From Tsukamurella pseudospumae (GTDB lineage: Bacteria; Actinomycetota; Actinomycetes; Mycobacteriales; Mycobacteriaceae): a stretch of DNA of 64,000 bases. Location: contig NZ_LSRE01000001.1 in the NCBI RefSeq assembly GCF_001575205.1, positions 62,001 to 126,000 of the forward strand, written 5' to 3'. Positions 1-8,084 of the stretch are shown here, in pieces. Position 1 is the stretch's first letter, and the number at the start of each line of letters is the position of its first letter. Made by a program: the position numbers and the translations under genes. Under the pieces are notes generated by a model that saw nothing but the letters and a program-made list of their open reading frames with translations, did not search any database and was not told the DNA's origin.

Positions 1-531
1 ACCAGCGACATCGCCGATGCCGTCTGTCACGTCCTCACCGAGGCCCGCACCGACCTGGTGATCGTCGATGAGATCCATAACCTCAACCTGGCCACTAGCG
101 CCGGCGAGGACATGTCCGATCACCTGAAATACTTCACCGAGCACATGCCCGCCACGTTCGTGTACGCGGGCATCAATGTTGAACGCTCCGGGTTGTTCAC
201 CGGTGTTCGCGGCAAACAGATCTCCGGACGTTCGGTGCTGATGCGCACGGGCACCTTCGCCTGTGATGACGAATGGCGCGGCCTGGTCGCCACCCTCGAC
301 ACCGCCCTGCGCCTCTACGAACACGCCCCCGGCACACTGACCCGCAATGCGAAGTTCCTGCACCGCCGCACCGGCGGCAGTATCTCCAGCCTCTCGCAGC
401 TGGTCCGCTCGGCGGCGTTGACGGCGATCATGACCGGCAGCGAAGCCGTGACCCGGCAACTCCTCGAAGAAACGCCCGTCGACCACGCCGCCGAGCAGGT
501 CACCCCTCGCGACGAGCGCCCGGCACGATGA
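1..531 (+). CDS. tniB: TniB-like AAA ATPase of a Tn5053/Tn7-type transposon (5' end outside window)
   Basis: The frame is open from base 1, so the start and the Walker A segment lie upstream of the window. The visible part opens with a Walker B strand, LVIVDEIHN, at window residues 19-27, followed by the FVYAGINVER and RRTGGSISSLSQLVR segments typical of TniB/TnsC-like ATP-binding proteins. In these elements the ATPase selects the target and activates the DDE transposase TniA, whose gene would sit just upstream. The stop overlaps the next start (ATGA), so it is coupled to tniQ. The family is clear; the exact subfamily is inferred. Confidence 0.8.
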   Translation, partial: TSDIADAVCHVLTEARTDLVIVDEIHNLNLATSAGEDMSDHLKYFTEHMPATFVYAGINVERSGLFTGVRGKQISGRSVLMRTGTFACDDEWRGLVATLDTALRLYEHAPGTLTRNAKFLHRRTGGSISSLSQLVRSAALTAIMTGSEAVTRQLLEETPVDHAAEQVTPRDERPAR

Positions 532-1361
532 TGATCGCCGGCCGCCCACTGCAAGTAGTTCGTAGGCTGCCACGCACCACCCCGCCGTTCCCTGACGAAG
601 TCGTCCTCAGCTACCTGAGCCGCCTCGGACAGATCAACAGCTTCCCCGACGGCCTTCTGATGAGCCTGTGGATCACCGAGAATGATCGGCAGACCGCGCT
701 GATCTCAACTCTCAGTGGCTACCGCATCCCGGTCCTACAATGCGCCCTGCCTGAGCTTCGCCTGAAGTCACCACAGATGATGGGTCCGTCCTGGTACACC
801 CATGCTCCGTGCTACCGATGCGCCGCCCGACGAGCACCCGGACAGAGCGTCAACGCATGGCACCGGCGGAGGGTTCGCCTGTGCCCCATTCACTGGGTCT
901 GGATGGGAAACAGCCGCTACCCCCTACTGACCGGCCGCAGACCCGATATCCACGCCGCCTACCGCCGCCACCGACGCCTCGAAGCACGATTCGGTCGACA
1001 AGCTACCGAGACGGCCTTCACCGCCGCGAGCAACATCGTCACCAAATGGGCGGAGATGAACGTCCTCGTCCTCCCGTCTTCGGAAGACCTTCCTGCCGCG
1101 CCCGCCACGGGCACCGCATCACCCCGCGAGAAATGGGCTACACGCGCCAGCGCGCACCAGTACCCCGCAACAGTGGCGCTCACAGCACTACTTGCCGATC
1201 CGGCATGGACCGAACAAGCTCTCGCCGCGCGAACGTGGGACCAGTTGCGGCCCACCTTCGCGCACCTGGTCAGCGTCAGTTACAACCCCGAAGGAATGAG
1301 TGATCCATTGCACCGCTGGCGCAGAGACGCCCGCGACCAGCAATACTTCTCCGTACCCTAA
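528..1361 (+). CDS. tniQ: TniQ-like transposition protein
   Basis: 277 residues from the ATG that overlaps the tniB stop as ATGA; a much longer open frame upstream lies inside tniB and is ignored. The N-terminus (PPFPDEVVLSYLSRL) is the usual TniQ opening, and a zinc-finger-like CYRCAARRAPG...RLCPIHW segment lies near residues 95-122. TniQ proteins act with the transposase and TniB in target-site choice, and TnsD is a relative. With tniB it shows that the left edge of the window is inside a Tni-type transposon. Its 3' end meets the next gene tail to tail, the two stop codons sharing four bases. Confidence 0.8.
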   Translation: MMIAGRPLQVVRRLPRTTPPFPDEVVLSYLSRLGQINSFPDGLLMSLWITENDRQTALISTLSGYRIPVLQCALPELRLKSPQMMGPSWYTHAPCYRCAARRAPGQSVNAWHRRRVRLCPIHWVWMGNSRYPLLTGRRPDIHAAYRRHRRLEARFGRQATETAFTAASNIVTKWAEMNVLVLPSSEDLPAAPATGTASPREKWATRASAHQYPATVALTALLADPAWTEQALAARTWDQLRPTFAHLVSVSYNPEGMSDPLHRWRRDARDQQYFSVP

Positions 1362-1633
1362 GCGTCTGAAATCTTTCGATCAGCTTCGTTCAACATACGC
1401 TTCATCGCTGAGCGACGGCGAACGGATAGGTCCTGCACCTGCAGGCGCAATACCTGGTGCGCAGTAAATGACGCCCAGCCGTACGCGTTCACGAGTATTG
1501 CCGCCGCCTCTTCGATATCATTTGCGCCGTCCACGAGGGCGCAAACCTCTGCCCAATGATCGACCGCATACAAGACGCCTTCAGCTATCTGCTTCTGGCC
1601 CTGCGGCGAGCTTGCAATACCTTCAGATGGCAT
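1358..1633 (-). CDS. Small GyrA-coil-like protein, 91 aa
   Basis: Read from an ATG preceded by AAAGGTGA, a good ribosome binding site. Residues 37-80 (pattern AYGWASFTAHQVLRLQVQDL) resemble the coiled tower end of DNA gyrase subunit A, where the usual pattern is GLSEIQAQAILDMRLRRL. No tyrosine domain or beta-propeller is present. Stand-alone GyrA-like fragments occur in actinobacterial accessory DNA. Whether this one touches gyrase or is an unrelated helical hairpin cannot be decided here. It is probably transposon cargo. Confidence 0.5.
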   Translation of the reverse strand: MPSEGIASSPQGQKQIAEGVLYAVDHWAEVCALVDGANDIEEAAAILVNAYGWASFTAHQVLRLQVQDLSVRRRSAMKRMLNEADRKISDA

Positions 1634-1670
1634 TCCTAGTCACCTTTCTTGATCGCTTCTAGGCGTCCTA

Positions 1671-2501
1671 TCACGGCGTGGGGATGCCGTCAGCGTTGGT
1701 TCGCCACACTGGCGATTGATATGTCAACTGCTTCGGGATACGTAAACCTACGCCGTGCTCGATAGCTTCCTGCTGGCCGGTGCGAATAATGAAGTTGATC
1801 TTCACGAACTGCTCCTGATTAGGAGGGAGGTCGCTTACATCGGAGGTGAGAATAACTTCGCTGCGGGTGTCGTAATGCGGCGTGCAATTCGGGAATCGCC
1901 CAACCACTGAATCGAACCACAGTCGCTCGTCCCGTTTTACCTCACACATGTAGCTCGCATTTGCGGGCTTGTACACATCGAATCCCGTTCCCTTGTCGGT
2001 CTTAAGCTCACCCCACAGAAGAACTTCGCTCGTGAATGCCGTCAACGAGGCGGTAAGGTCAATGTTCAGCTTGTCATACTCAGTACACCCTCCTCCCTTG
2101 CAAGTGACCATCGACTCCGTTGCATCTACGATCCAACGGCGCGTCTCGTCCCACCCGCCTGCAAATAGGGGCGCCGGAGGTGCGGATTCGACCTTCAATG
2201 CTGCGTCGAGTTCAGCGTTGCGCGCCGTGCTTCGCTTGTCACGGTTCTTCTGCACGAAAGCGCGAGCTACATCATTCCTACCGGCTCGTACTGCCGACTT
2301 GACTAGAGATGTCATCGGCTCCTCGCCTTGAGCCACGATCCCTGATATGCACTCGCCTGCCAGGGACTCGGCTTCAGAACATGAGATCCTGGGATCAGGA
2401 TCCGCTGATGCTACGGGAGGCGCGACGACGGCTGCGACGGCCACGAGACAGGGCGTTGCAATAAGTGCCAGGGTCAGGCGCGGCGTGACTATTCGTTGCA
2501 C
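1671..2501 (-). CDS. Secreted protein of unknown function, 276 aa
   Basis: The frame stays open to an ATG at 2567, but I place the start at the GTG at 2501. It has AGGGAG seven bases upstream and puts a clean signal peptide at the N-terminus (basic VQRIVTPRL, then a hydrophobic run ending near VASA|DPDP). The mature part has several cysteines, including a CKGGGC loop, and no family I recognise. It follows the other secreted gene on the same strand, 62 bases apart with this start, so the two probably form one transcript. Lower GC than the chromosome suggests imported cargo. Confidence 0.6.
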   Translation of the reverse strand: MQRIVTPRLTLALIATPCLVAVAAVVAPPVASADPDPRISCSEAESLAGECISGIVAQGEEPMTSLVKSAVRAGRNDVARAFVQKNRDKRSTARNAELDAALKVESAPPAPLFAGGWDETRRWIVDATESMVTCKGGGCTEYDKLNIDLTASLTAFTSEVLLWGELKTDKGTGFDVYKPANASYMCEVKRDERLWFDSVVGRFPNCTPHYDTRSEVILTSDVSDLPPNQEQFVKINFIIRTGQQEAIEHGVGLRIPKQLTYQSPVWRTNADGIPTP

Positions 2502-2563
2502 TGAACTTCTCCCTAGATGATCGATTCGAATTTCGAGAATGGCTGCCTGTGAGTCTGCGAATC

Positions 2564-3265
2564 TCATCGCACGGTCAAAGCTCCGATTTGCTCGCCGGAC
2601 TCAGACACGATCGGGAGGCTGGTCCCGGAAGGTAGCCCCTTAGAAATTCTGGCGGACGATACATACCCGAGCTTACCGTCGTCAGTGAATGCGGCCACAA
2701 AGTCGGGCTCGTTGGGGCTACCTTTAGAATTGTCATGCGGTCCGTATGTCTTCCCGTTAACAGTGGACGTGCGGTCGGGAATCTTGGCTGATGCTGCAGT
2801 CAGCCCGCGTGCGGACGAGCCGCCCGCGTAGTTGATGGGGTTCGAGGGGAAGGTTGGGTACTCGAATACGCCCGCATTGGAGGTATGGACCTTGACAAAT
2901 CCGTGACTGTTGTAGGATCCGCTACCGCAGTCCGCGTTGGTCGACACCTCCTGGGATGCGGACCACGAAGGATTGAAGGTGTACCCGACCGCTTGGCAAA
3001 GGGCTCCGCTCTTGAAAAGCCTTGGAGCCGACGCGATCTTGTTGGGAGCGACATCCTGGCCGCTGGTCGACCAGATCTTGGTTCTTGCTACGATCCCCGA
3101 ATCGTTGCTGACGGAGGAGTTATGTAGATAGACCACACCCTCATGGATGCTCGTTGGTCCGGTCCATCCGGCTACGGTTTCCGCCCAAGCGAGATTGGGC
3201 GTTGCCGACCAGAGTAAGATGCCGAGCGTTGAAGCCGCGGTCACGGCTCGTGTCCTTGAGTTCAT
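2564..3265 (-). CDS. Secreted protein of unknown function, 233 aa
   Basis: The ATG has GGGGAGAG four bases upstream. Residues 1-28 form a signal peptide (MNSRTRAVTAAS, hydrophobic core, cleavage after LAWA). The mature domain has two cysteines and a C-terminal segment, DDGKLGYVSSARI...PIVSESGEQIGAL, of a kind seen at the ends of other actinobacterial secreted proteins. No catalytic motif is visible. First gene of the two-gene cargo unit. Confidence 0.65.
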   Translation of the reverse strand: MNSRTRAVTAASTLGILLWSATPNLAWAETVAGWTGPTSIHEGVVYLHNSSVSNDSGIVARTKIWSTSGQDVAPNKIASAPRLFKSGALCQAVGYTFNPSWSASQEVSTNADCGSGSYNSHGFVKVHTSNAGVFEYPTFPSNPINYAGGSSARGLTAASAKIPDRTSTVNGKTYGPHDNSKGSPNEPDFVAAFTDDGKLGYVSSARISKGLPSGTSLPIVSESGEQIGALTVR

Positions 3266-3479
3266 AAAGCTCTCCCCACTGTTCTATCGAGTAATTACCC
3301 ATGCGTCACGAGCGTAACCCGCTGGCAATGGACTTGCTCGAAATCGGCAAAAGACAATGCCTCTAGCGGTAATGACTGGTAAAGTAAGCTTACTGCGACG
3401 CTGGTGGTGCTTCTTTGTTGGCGGCGTTGCGAAGAACATCTTCGCCCCACGACATCAGGCCTTCACGTCTGCACCCGAC

Positions 3480-3824
3480 GTGTGCTCGTCGAGGAGGTCC
3501 CGGGGTTTCGGCGGGGCGGCGGAACACGACTCGGCTGTGTACCCAGATCGGTGTGAAGTCGGCGAGATCGCCCGATCGATGGTTGAGGTCGCGGCGTCGC
3601 CGCATGTGTCGCGGCCGACCGGGCGCGCCGTGTTCGTCGAGCTCGCCAGTACGGTAGCGCCGGCTACGGTGCTAGAGATCGACGAGACCTGCCGCGGCAA
3701 GCCCCGTTGGATCCGGGAGGCGATATCGGACAGTGGGTGCGAATCGATCCATCGGATACCCGGCCTCGTCGACCTCGGCGGCGATCAGGCCTGCTCGGAA
3801 CGGACCACGAAGACCGCGCCGTAG
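3480..3824 (+). pseudogene. ISL3-family transposase remnant, frameshifted
   Basis: One frame gives a stretch around 3510-3560 (RRNTTRLCTQIG) and another gives SMVEVAASPHVSRPTGRAVF followed by LEIDETCRGKPRW (3672-3710) and GLVDLGGDQ (up to 3788). Together these follow the order of ISL3-type transposases, in which an HTH leads into a signature like LGIDETRRGKPRW and then VD-GGDQ. The frame must shift once, the catalytic C-terminal half is missing, and no terminal repeats were found. This is a decayed insertion in or beside the transposon arm. Confidence 0.6.
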
Positions 3825-3989
3825 AGCGTGGCTCGCCACCCGGCCGACCCAGTGATGCCGGTGCCCGCCGCTAGGCTCGGGACGTGCTCGAACACTTGGT
3901 CCACCCGCCCGCGGGAATACTCGCACTTGAGGCCCTGCTGATCTCCGGCGCCGGTGACGTGCTCACGCCGAGGGGCACTACGCCGTGAG

Positions 3990-4143
3990 TGACGTCAACG
4001 CGAACTCAACCGCAACCGAACCTAGAAATTCCATGGTTTGCGTCAAGTAAGTTGAGAAATTCTGCGCCCGCCACTCTCTCAATCGATCTGACGCATTGCA
4101 GGTCACGCCCCATGCGGTGCGTCAAGTCGGTTGAGAAGGGACA
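3990..4143. mobile_element. Candidate end of the Tni-type transposon with repeated transposase sites
   Basis: Two 20-base direct repeats, 4039-4058 and 4118-4137 (TGCGTCAAGTCGGTTGAGAA in the second), differ at two positions. A third copy lies in opposite orientation at 4077-4095 (TCTCAATCGATCTGACGCA), and a weak one near 3991-4010. Read inward from the right on the minus strand, the block begins TGTCCCTTCTCAACC, a 5'-TGT end as in Tn5053/Tn7-like elements, which carry several transposase sites at each end. I therefore place the element boundary at about 4143. This is inference: the other end and the target duplication are outside view. Confidence 0.5.
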
Positions 4144-4339
4144 CGGATGTCGCGGTGAGCTGCAATTGCCTCGTCCGCGCCTGAGCCGGTGCCGCTTCCA
4201 TGACTCGAGGTCCGCGGCATTTCGGCATCCCCGTTCGACGGTGCCGTGCTCGGCGATCGGATCGCACGCCCGGTCGTGTGCGACGGCCATCGTGCCCCGT
4301 TTCGTACGTGCACGCCTGCTTCTTATCCTCACGGCACGG

Positions 4340-4370
4340 CCGTATATACGTCACAGTGACGTATATACGG
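4340..4370. promoter_or_regulatory. Perfect 15-bp-arm palindrome, probable operator
   Basis: The arms CCGTATATACGTCAC and GTGACGTATATACGG flank a single A. All 15 pairs match. The size and perfection are typical of sites for TetR-like or other dimeric regulators. No intact regulator gene is adjacent, so the protein that binds it is unknown. Confidence 0.6.
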
Positions 4371-4494
4371 GCGTTGGGCTGGTCGTTCCCGGGTGCCGCC
4401 TCGCCGCTCACCCTGGCCAATGCGAGCTCGCGGAGCTCGACCCGCCGACCGCGGCCGGTTGTTCGGTCGGGCGTCCCCCTCAAGCGCGGGCGCC

Positions 4495-4535
4495 AATACT
4501 TTTCATTGCGAACGATCATTGCAGTCGCAAGTATT
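4495..4535 (+). promoter_or_regulatory. Dyad overlapping a possible promoter
   Basis: AATACTT (4495-4501) and AAGTATT (4529-4535) form an inverted repeat with GCGA/TCGC inside. On the plus strand TTGCGA (4506-4511) is 17 bases before AAGTAT (4529-4534), a reasonable -35/-10 pair. The first in-frame GTG downstream is at 4552 in the unassigned frame. Confidence 0.3.
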
Positions 4536-5025
4536 CTTCTCCTACTCTTGTGACGCGTGTGACCGCACTGCCCGGAATCGATGTGGTGGGAATCGCCGGT
4601 TCGCGGGTCGTGATTGAGGAGGATCTGATGGGACGGCATCGTCAAGTAGAGGTGGCGCAGGCGTACCGCGCGGATGTTTCGTCGGCGGACACCGACCAGT
4701 TCAGCCTTGTCGGATTGAATCTCGATCGCCCGATGCCGGCGCTCGCGCGTTCCGATACGCGCCAGATGGCCATAGATTCCATATCCCGCATGATTGATTT
4801 GATTGACATGATCGATCATGCGCCGGACCAAAACGCCAGGCGTGCAGTGCATCGCGGATCGCTGGTCAATTTTCGTCAGATCGCCTCAGCTGGTTCGCGT
4901 TTCGCGCACGCAGCGGCATCGCGGGTGCGGCACGCCGGTGGCGGGCGGCACCGGCTGTCGGTGGGCGACGGATCCGACACGCGGCCGCCGGGAAGAAACA
5001 TTAACCATCGGTGGGCGGATGACGC

Positions 5026-5031
5026 TATTGT
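5026..5031 (+). promoter_or_regulatory. Leaderless -10 element TATTGT
   Basis: TATTGT lies seven bases before the ATG at 5039, the spacing expected when transcription begins at the start codon. No Shine-Dalgarno sequence is present. Confidence 0.45.
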
Positions 5032-5038
5032 TAACCGC

Positions 5039-5539
5039 ATGACCGACACCATCACCAAAGAAGACCTGTCCGTCCTCAAGCGCGCCCAAGAACTCGTTCG
5101 CAAGCACGACGAGGAAGTCCGTGCCAAGAAGGTCGAGCGTGAGGGGCGCGTGCGTCAGACCGCGTCGCTGATCGCGACCTACAGTGCCGATTGCTCGCTG
5201 CGTCTGGCGGAGCTGCTGGACTTCTCCGAGAAGGACGGCCCCGTCGACAAGATCAAGTGGCAGCTGTCGAGCTCGGGCGAGAAGCTCATCTCGTTCAACC
5301 CCGAGGACAACGACCTGATGGTCGACGTGCATCGGATGCCGATGCTGGTCACCGATGTCGAGGGCTACACCGTCGGCGTGCAGCACCTGCTGGGCACCGA
5401 TGTGTACCTGTTCGGGCTCACCGACGGTGACGACAACTGGAGCGGCTTCGAGGACCTCGAGGGCTTCGGCCGCGCCACGCTGACGCCGGGTAACCGCTAC
5501 AAGGCCGGCGAGGTCTCGCTGTCGCAGTACAACAACTGA
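5039..5539 (+). CDS. Conserved-looking hypothetical protein, 166 aa
   Basis: The start is the ATG at 5039: the codon bias becomes chromosomal from here and TATTGT sits at leaderless distance. The first 45 residues are charged and helical (ITKEDLSVLKRAQELVRKHDEEVRAKKVE); the rest is probably alpha/beta with an acidic DGDDNWSGFEDLEGFG segment. No signal peptide or membrane segment, so probably cytoplasmic. No function is apparent. A strong terminator follows. Confidence 0.65.
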   Translation: MTDTITKEDLSVLKRAQELVRKHDEEVRAKKVEREGRVRQTASLIATYSADCSLRLAELLDFSEKDGPVDKIKWQLSSSGEKLISFNPEDNDLMVDVHRMPMLVTDVEGYTVGVQHLLGTDVYLFGLTDGDDNWSGFEDLEGFGRATLTPGNRYKAGEVSLSQYNN

Positions 5540-5565
5540 GTCGTACTCCCCCACAGTCCGCTTCC

Positions 5566-5600
5566 GAAGTCGAGCACGCCACCGCGGTGTGCTCGACTTC
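5566..5600 (+). terminator. Rho-independent-type terminator
   Basis: Arms GAAGTCGAGCAC and GTGCTCGACTTC pair perfectly over 12 bp with an 11-base loop, followed by TTCGTT. It closes the hypothetical gene and separates it from the UvrA-like gene. Confidence 0.7.
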
Positions 5601-5647
5601 TTCGTTACTCTGGTCCGGTTGCCGCCACGATGTCATCAGGAGCGTTC

Positions 5648-8014
5648 ATGTCGCAGCCCGTCCCGCACGTCGCCGACACCCACGAGAAGATCCGCGTCCA
5701 CGGTGCACGCGAGAACAATCTCAAGGACGTGAGCATCGAGCTGCCCAAGCGCAGGCTCACCGTCTTCACCGGCGTTTCGGGATCCGGCAAGAGCTCGCTC
5801 GTGTTCGGGACGATCGCGGCCGAGTCGCAGCGCATGATCAACGAGACCTACAGCACCTTCGTGCAGGGATTCATGCCCACGCTCGCGCGACCGGACGTGG
5901 ACGTCCTCGACGGGTTGACCACAGCGATCATCGTGGGCCAGGAACGCATCGGGTCCGATCCGCGCTCGACCGTCGGCACCGCGACGGACGCCAACGCCAT
6001 GCTCCGGATCCTGTTCAGCCGCCTCGGGACCCCGCACATCGGCTCCCCGCAGGCCTACTCCTTCAACGTCGCGTCGGTCAGCGGTGCCGGCGCGGTCAAG
6101 CACGACAAGGCCGGCCGCGAGGTCAAGGAGCGGGTCAGCTTCAGCATCACCGGCGGGATGTGCCCGCGGTGCGAGGGGCGCGGGAATGTCAGCGACATCG
6201 ACCTCACCGCCCTCTACGACGACACCAAATCGCTCGACGACGGCCCGTTCACCATTCCCGGCTACAGCATGGACGGCTGGCAGGGCCGGATCTACCGCGG
6301 CAGCGGCTTCTTCGACACCGCCAAGCCCATCGCGAAGTACACCAAGCGCGAGCTGAACGACCTGCTCTACAAGGAGCCCACCAAGATCAAGGTCGAGGGG
6401 ATCAACCTCACCTATGAGGGCATCATCCCCAAGATCCAGAAGTCCTTCCTGTCCAAGGACGTCGACGCCATGCAGCCGCACGTGCGGGCCTTCGTCGAGC
6501 GCGCCGTGACCTTCGCCGTGTGCCCGGAGTGCGACGGTACGCGGTTGTCCGACCTGGCCCGCTCCTCGAAGATCAACGGCGCGTCGATCGCCGACTGCTG
6601 CGCGATGCAGATCAACGAGCTCGCCGGGTGGCTCCGCGGCGTGCAGGAGCCGTCGGTCGCGCCGCTCCTCGAGAACCTGCAGTTCACCCTCGACTCCTTC
6701 GTCGAGATCGGGCTCGGCTACCTCTCCCTCGATCGACCCGCGGGCACGCTGTCGGGCGGCGAGGCGCAACGCACCAAGATGATCCGCCACCTGGGCAGTT
6801 CGCTCACCGACATCACGTACGTCTTCGACGAGCCGACCATCGGCCTCCATCCGCACGACATCGCCCGTATGAACGACCTCCTGCTGCGCCTGCGGGACAA
6901 GGGCAACACGGTTCTCGTCGTCGAGCACAAGCCCGAGGCCATCGCGATCGCGGATCACGTCGTGGATCTCGGCCCCCGTGCCGGCACCGCCGGCGGCGAG
7001 ATCGTCTTCGAGGGCACCGTCGAGGGGCTGCGGAAGGCGGACACGCTCACCGGACGCCACCTCGACGACCGCGCCCGTCTCAAGGCCGCGGTGCGGGCAC
7101 CGTCGGGCGTGCTCGAGGTGCGCGGCGCGACCGAGCACAACCTCCGCGACGTCGACGTCGACGTACCGCTCGGCGTGCTCGTGGTCATCACCGGCGTCGC
7201 GGGTTCGGGGAAGAGTTCGCTGATCCGCGGCTCGATCAGCCCGCGCGAGGGCGTGGTCACCGTCGACCAGACCCCGATCAAGGGCAGCCGGCGGAGCAAC
7301 CCCGCCACCTACACCGGCCTGCTCGACCACATCCGCAAGGCCTTCGCGAAGGCGAACGGCGTCAAACCCGCTCTGTTCAGCGCGAACTCCGAGGGAGCCT
7401 GCCCCGCGTGCAACGGCGCCGGGGTGATCTACACGGATCTCGGGATCATGGCGGGCACGTCCACCACGTGCGAGGAATGCGAGGGCAAGCGCTTCCAGGC
7501 GGCGGTCCTCGAATACCACCTGGGCGGCAAGGACATCAGCGAGGTGCTGGCGATGCCCGTCGCGGAGGCGCTCGGCTTCTTCGGCGAGGGCGAGGCGAAG
7601 ATCCCCGCCGCGCACAAGATCCTGGGACATCTCAGCGATGTCGGTCTCGGGTACGTCAGCCTCGGTCAGCCCCTCACGACTCTCTCGGGCGGTGAGCGCC
7701 AGCGGCTCAAGCTCGCCACCCACATGGGCGACAAGGGCGGCGTGCTCGTCCTCGATGAGCCCACCACCGGTCTGCATCTGGCCGACGTCGAACAACTCCT
7801 GGGCCTGCTCGACCGCCTCGTCGACGCGGGCAAATCGGTGATCGTCATCGAGCACCATCAGGCGGTGATGGCCCACGGCGACTGGATCATCGACATCGGT
7901 CCCGGGGCCGGGCACGACGGCGGACGGGTCGTGTTCGAGGGCGCACCGTCGGATCTCGTTGCGGGACGGACGTCCCTGACCGGGGAGCATCTCGCCGCGT
8001 ACGTCGGGGCCTGA
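5648..8014 (+). CDS. UvrA-like ABC ATPase, short class (UvrA paralogue)
   Basis: 788 residues from the ATG at 5648, which has AGGAG five bases upstream; an ATG at 5630 has none. Two ABC modules: Walker A GVSGSGKSS near residue 42 and GVAGSGKSS near 513, signatures LSGGEAQR near 368 and LSGGERQR near 678. Zinc fingers are CPRC near 171 and CPAC/CEEC near 584 and 607. True UvrA is about 950 residues; this length fits the shortened paralogues tied to resistance to DNA-binding drugs or to accessory repair. No uvrB or uvrC is nearby. The role is inferred from family. Confidence 0.85.
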   Translation: MSQPVPHVADTHEKIRVHGARENNLKDVSIELPKRRLTVFTGVSGSGKSSLVFGTIAAESQRMINETYSTFVQGFMPTLARPDVDVLDGLTTAIIVGQERIGSDPRSTVGTATDANAMLRILFSRLGTPHIGSPQAYSFNVASVSGAGAVKHDKAGREVKERVSFSITGGMCPRCEGRGNVSDIDLTALYDDTKSLDDGPFTIPGYSMDGWQGRIYRGSGFFDTAKPIAKYTKRELNDLLYKEPTKIKVEGINLTYEGIIPKIQKSFLSKDVDAMQPHVRAFVERAVTFAVCPECDGTRLSDLARSSKINGASIADCCAMQINELAGWLRGVQEPSVAPLLENLQFTLDSFVEIGLGYLSLDRPAGTLSGGEAQRTKMIRHLGSSLTDITYVFDEPTIGLHPHDIARMNDLLLRLRDKGNTVLVVEHKPEAIAIADHVVDLGPRAGTAGGEIVFEGTVEGLRKADTLTGRHLDDRARLKAAVRAPSGVLEVRGATEHNLRDVDVDVPLGVLVVITGVAGSGKSSLIRGSISPREGVVTVDQTPIKGSRRSNPATYTGLLDHIRKAFAKANGVKPALFSANSEGACPACNGAGVIYTDLGIMAGTSTTCEECEGKRFQAAVLEYHLGGKDISEVLAMPVAEALGFFGEGEAKIPAAHKILGHLSDVGLGYVSLGQPLTTLSGGERQRLKLATHMGDKGGVLVLDEPTTGLHLADVEQLLGLLDRLVDAGKSVIVIEHHQAVMAHGDWIIDIGPGAGHDGGRVVFEGAPSDLVAGRTSLTGEHLAAYVGA

Positions 8015-8084
8015 CGGTCCCGGAAGGTCCGGGCCGACGGTCCGCTGACAGCGACCGCACAGCGGGTTCGCATACGATCGGTGC

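Larger units (their letters stand above)
4144..5038. other. About 900 bp without a recognisable gene
   Basis: Both strands have long open frames here, but none has a convincing start, product or codon pattern. The plus frame of the next gene is open back to about 4552; its translation (including IDSISRMIDLIDMIDHA) matches nothing I know. The stretch holds the 31-bp palindrome at 4340-4370 and the dyad at 4495-4535. It may be a decayed locus at the insertion point of the transposon. Confidence 0.4.

Noticed and set aside
2501-2567. ATG at 2567 overlapping the upstream stop as the start of the secreted protein
   Set aside because: No ribosome binding site and it would bury the signal peptide 22 residues inside; GTG 2501 has AGGGAG at good spacing.
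3383-3394. AGTAAGCTTACT palindrome as an operator
   Set aside because: Twelve bases, no gene nearby, and expected by chance in this AT-richer stretch.
4635-4655. A further copy of the transposon-end repeat (GTCAAGTAGAGGTGG)
   Set aside because: Only the first eight bases match; the second half of the motif is absent.
3989-5038. Very long N-terminal extension of the 166-residue protein
   Set aside because: The open frame crosses the proposed transposon end and the palindrome; codon use is poor and a leaderless start fits at 5039.
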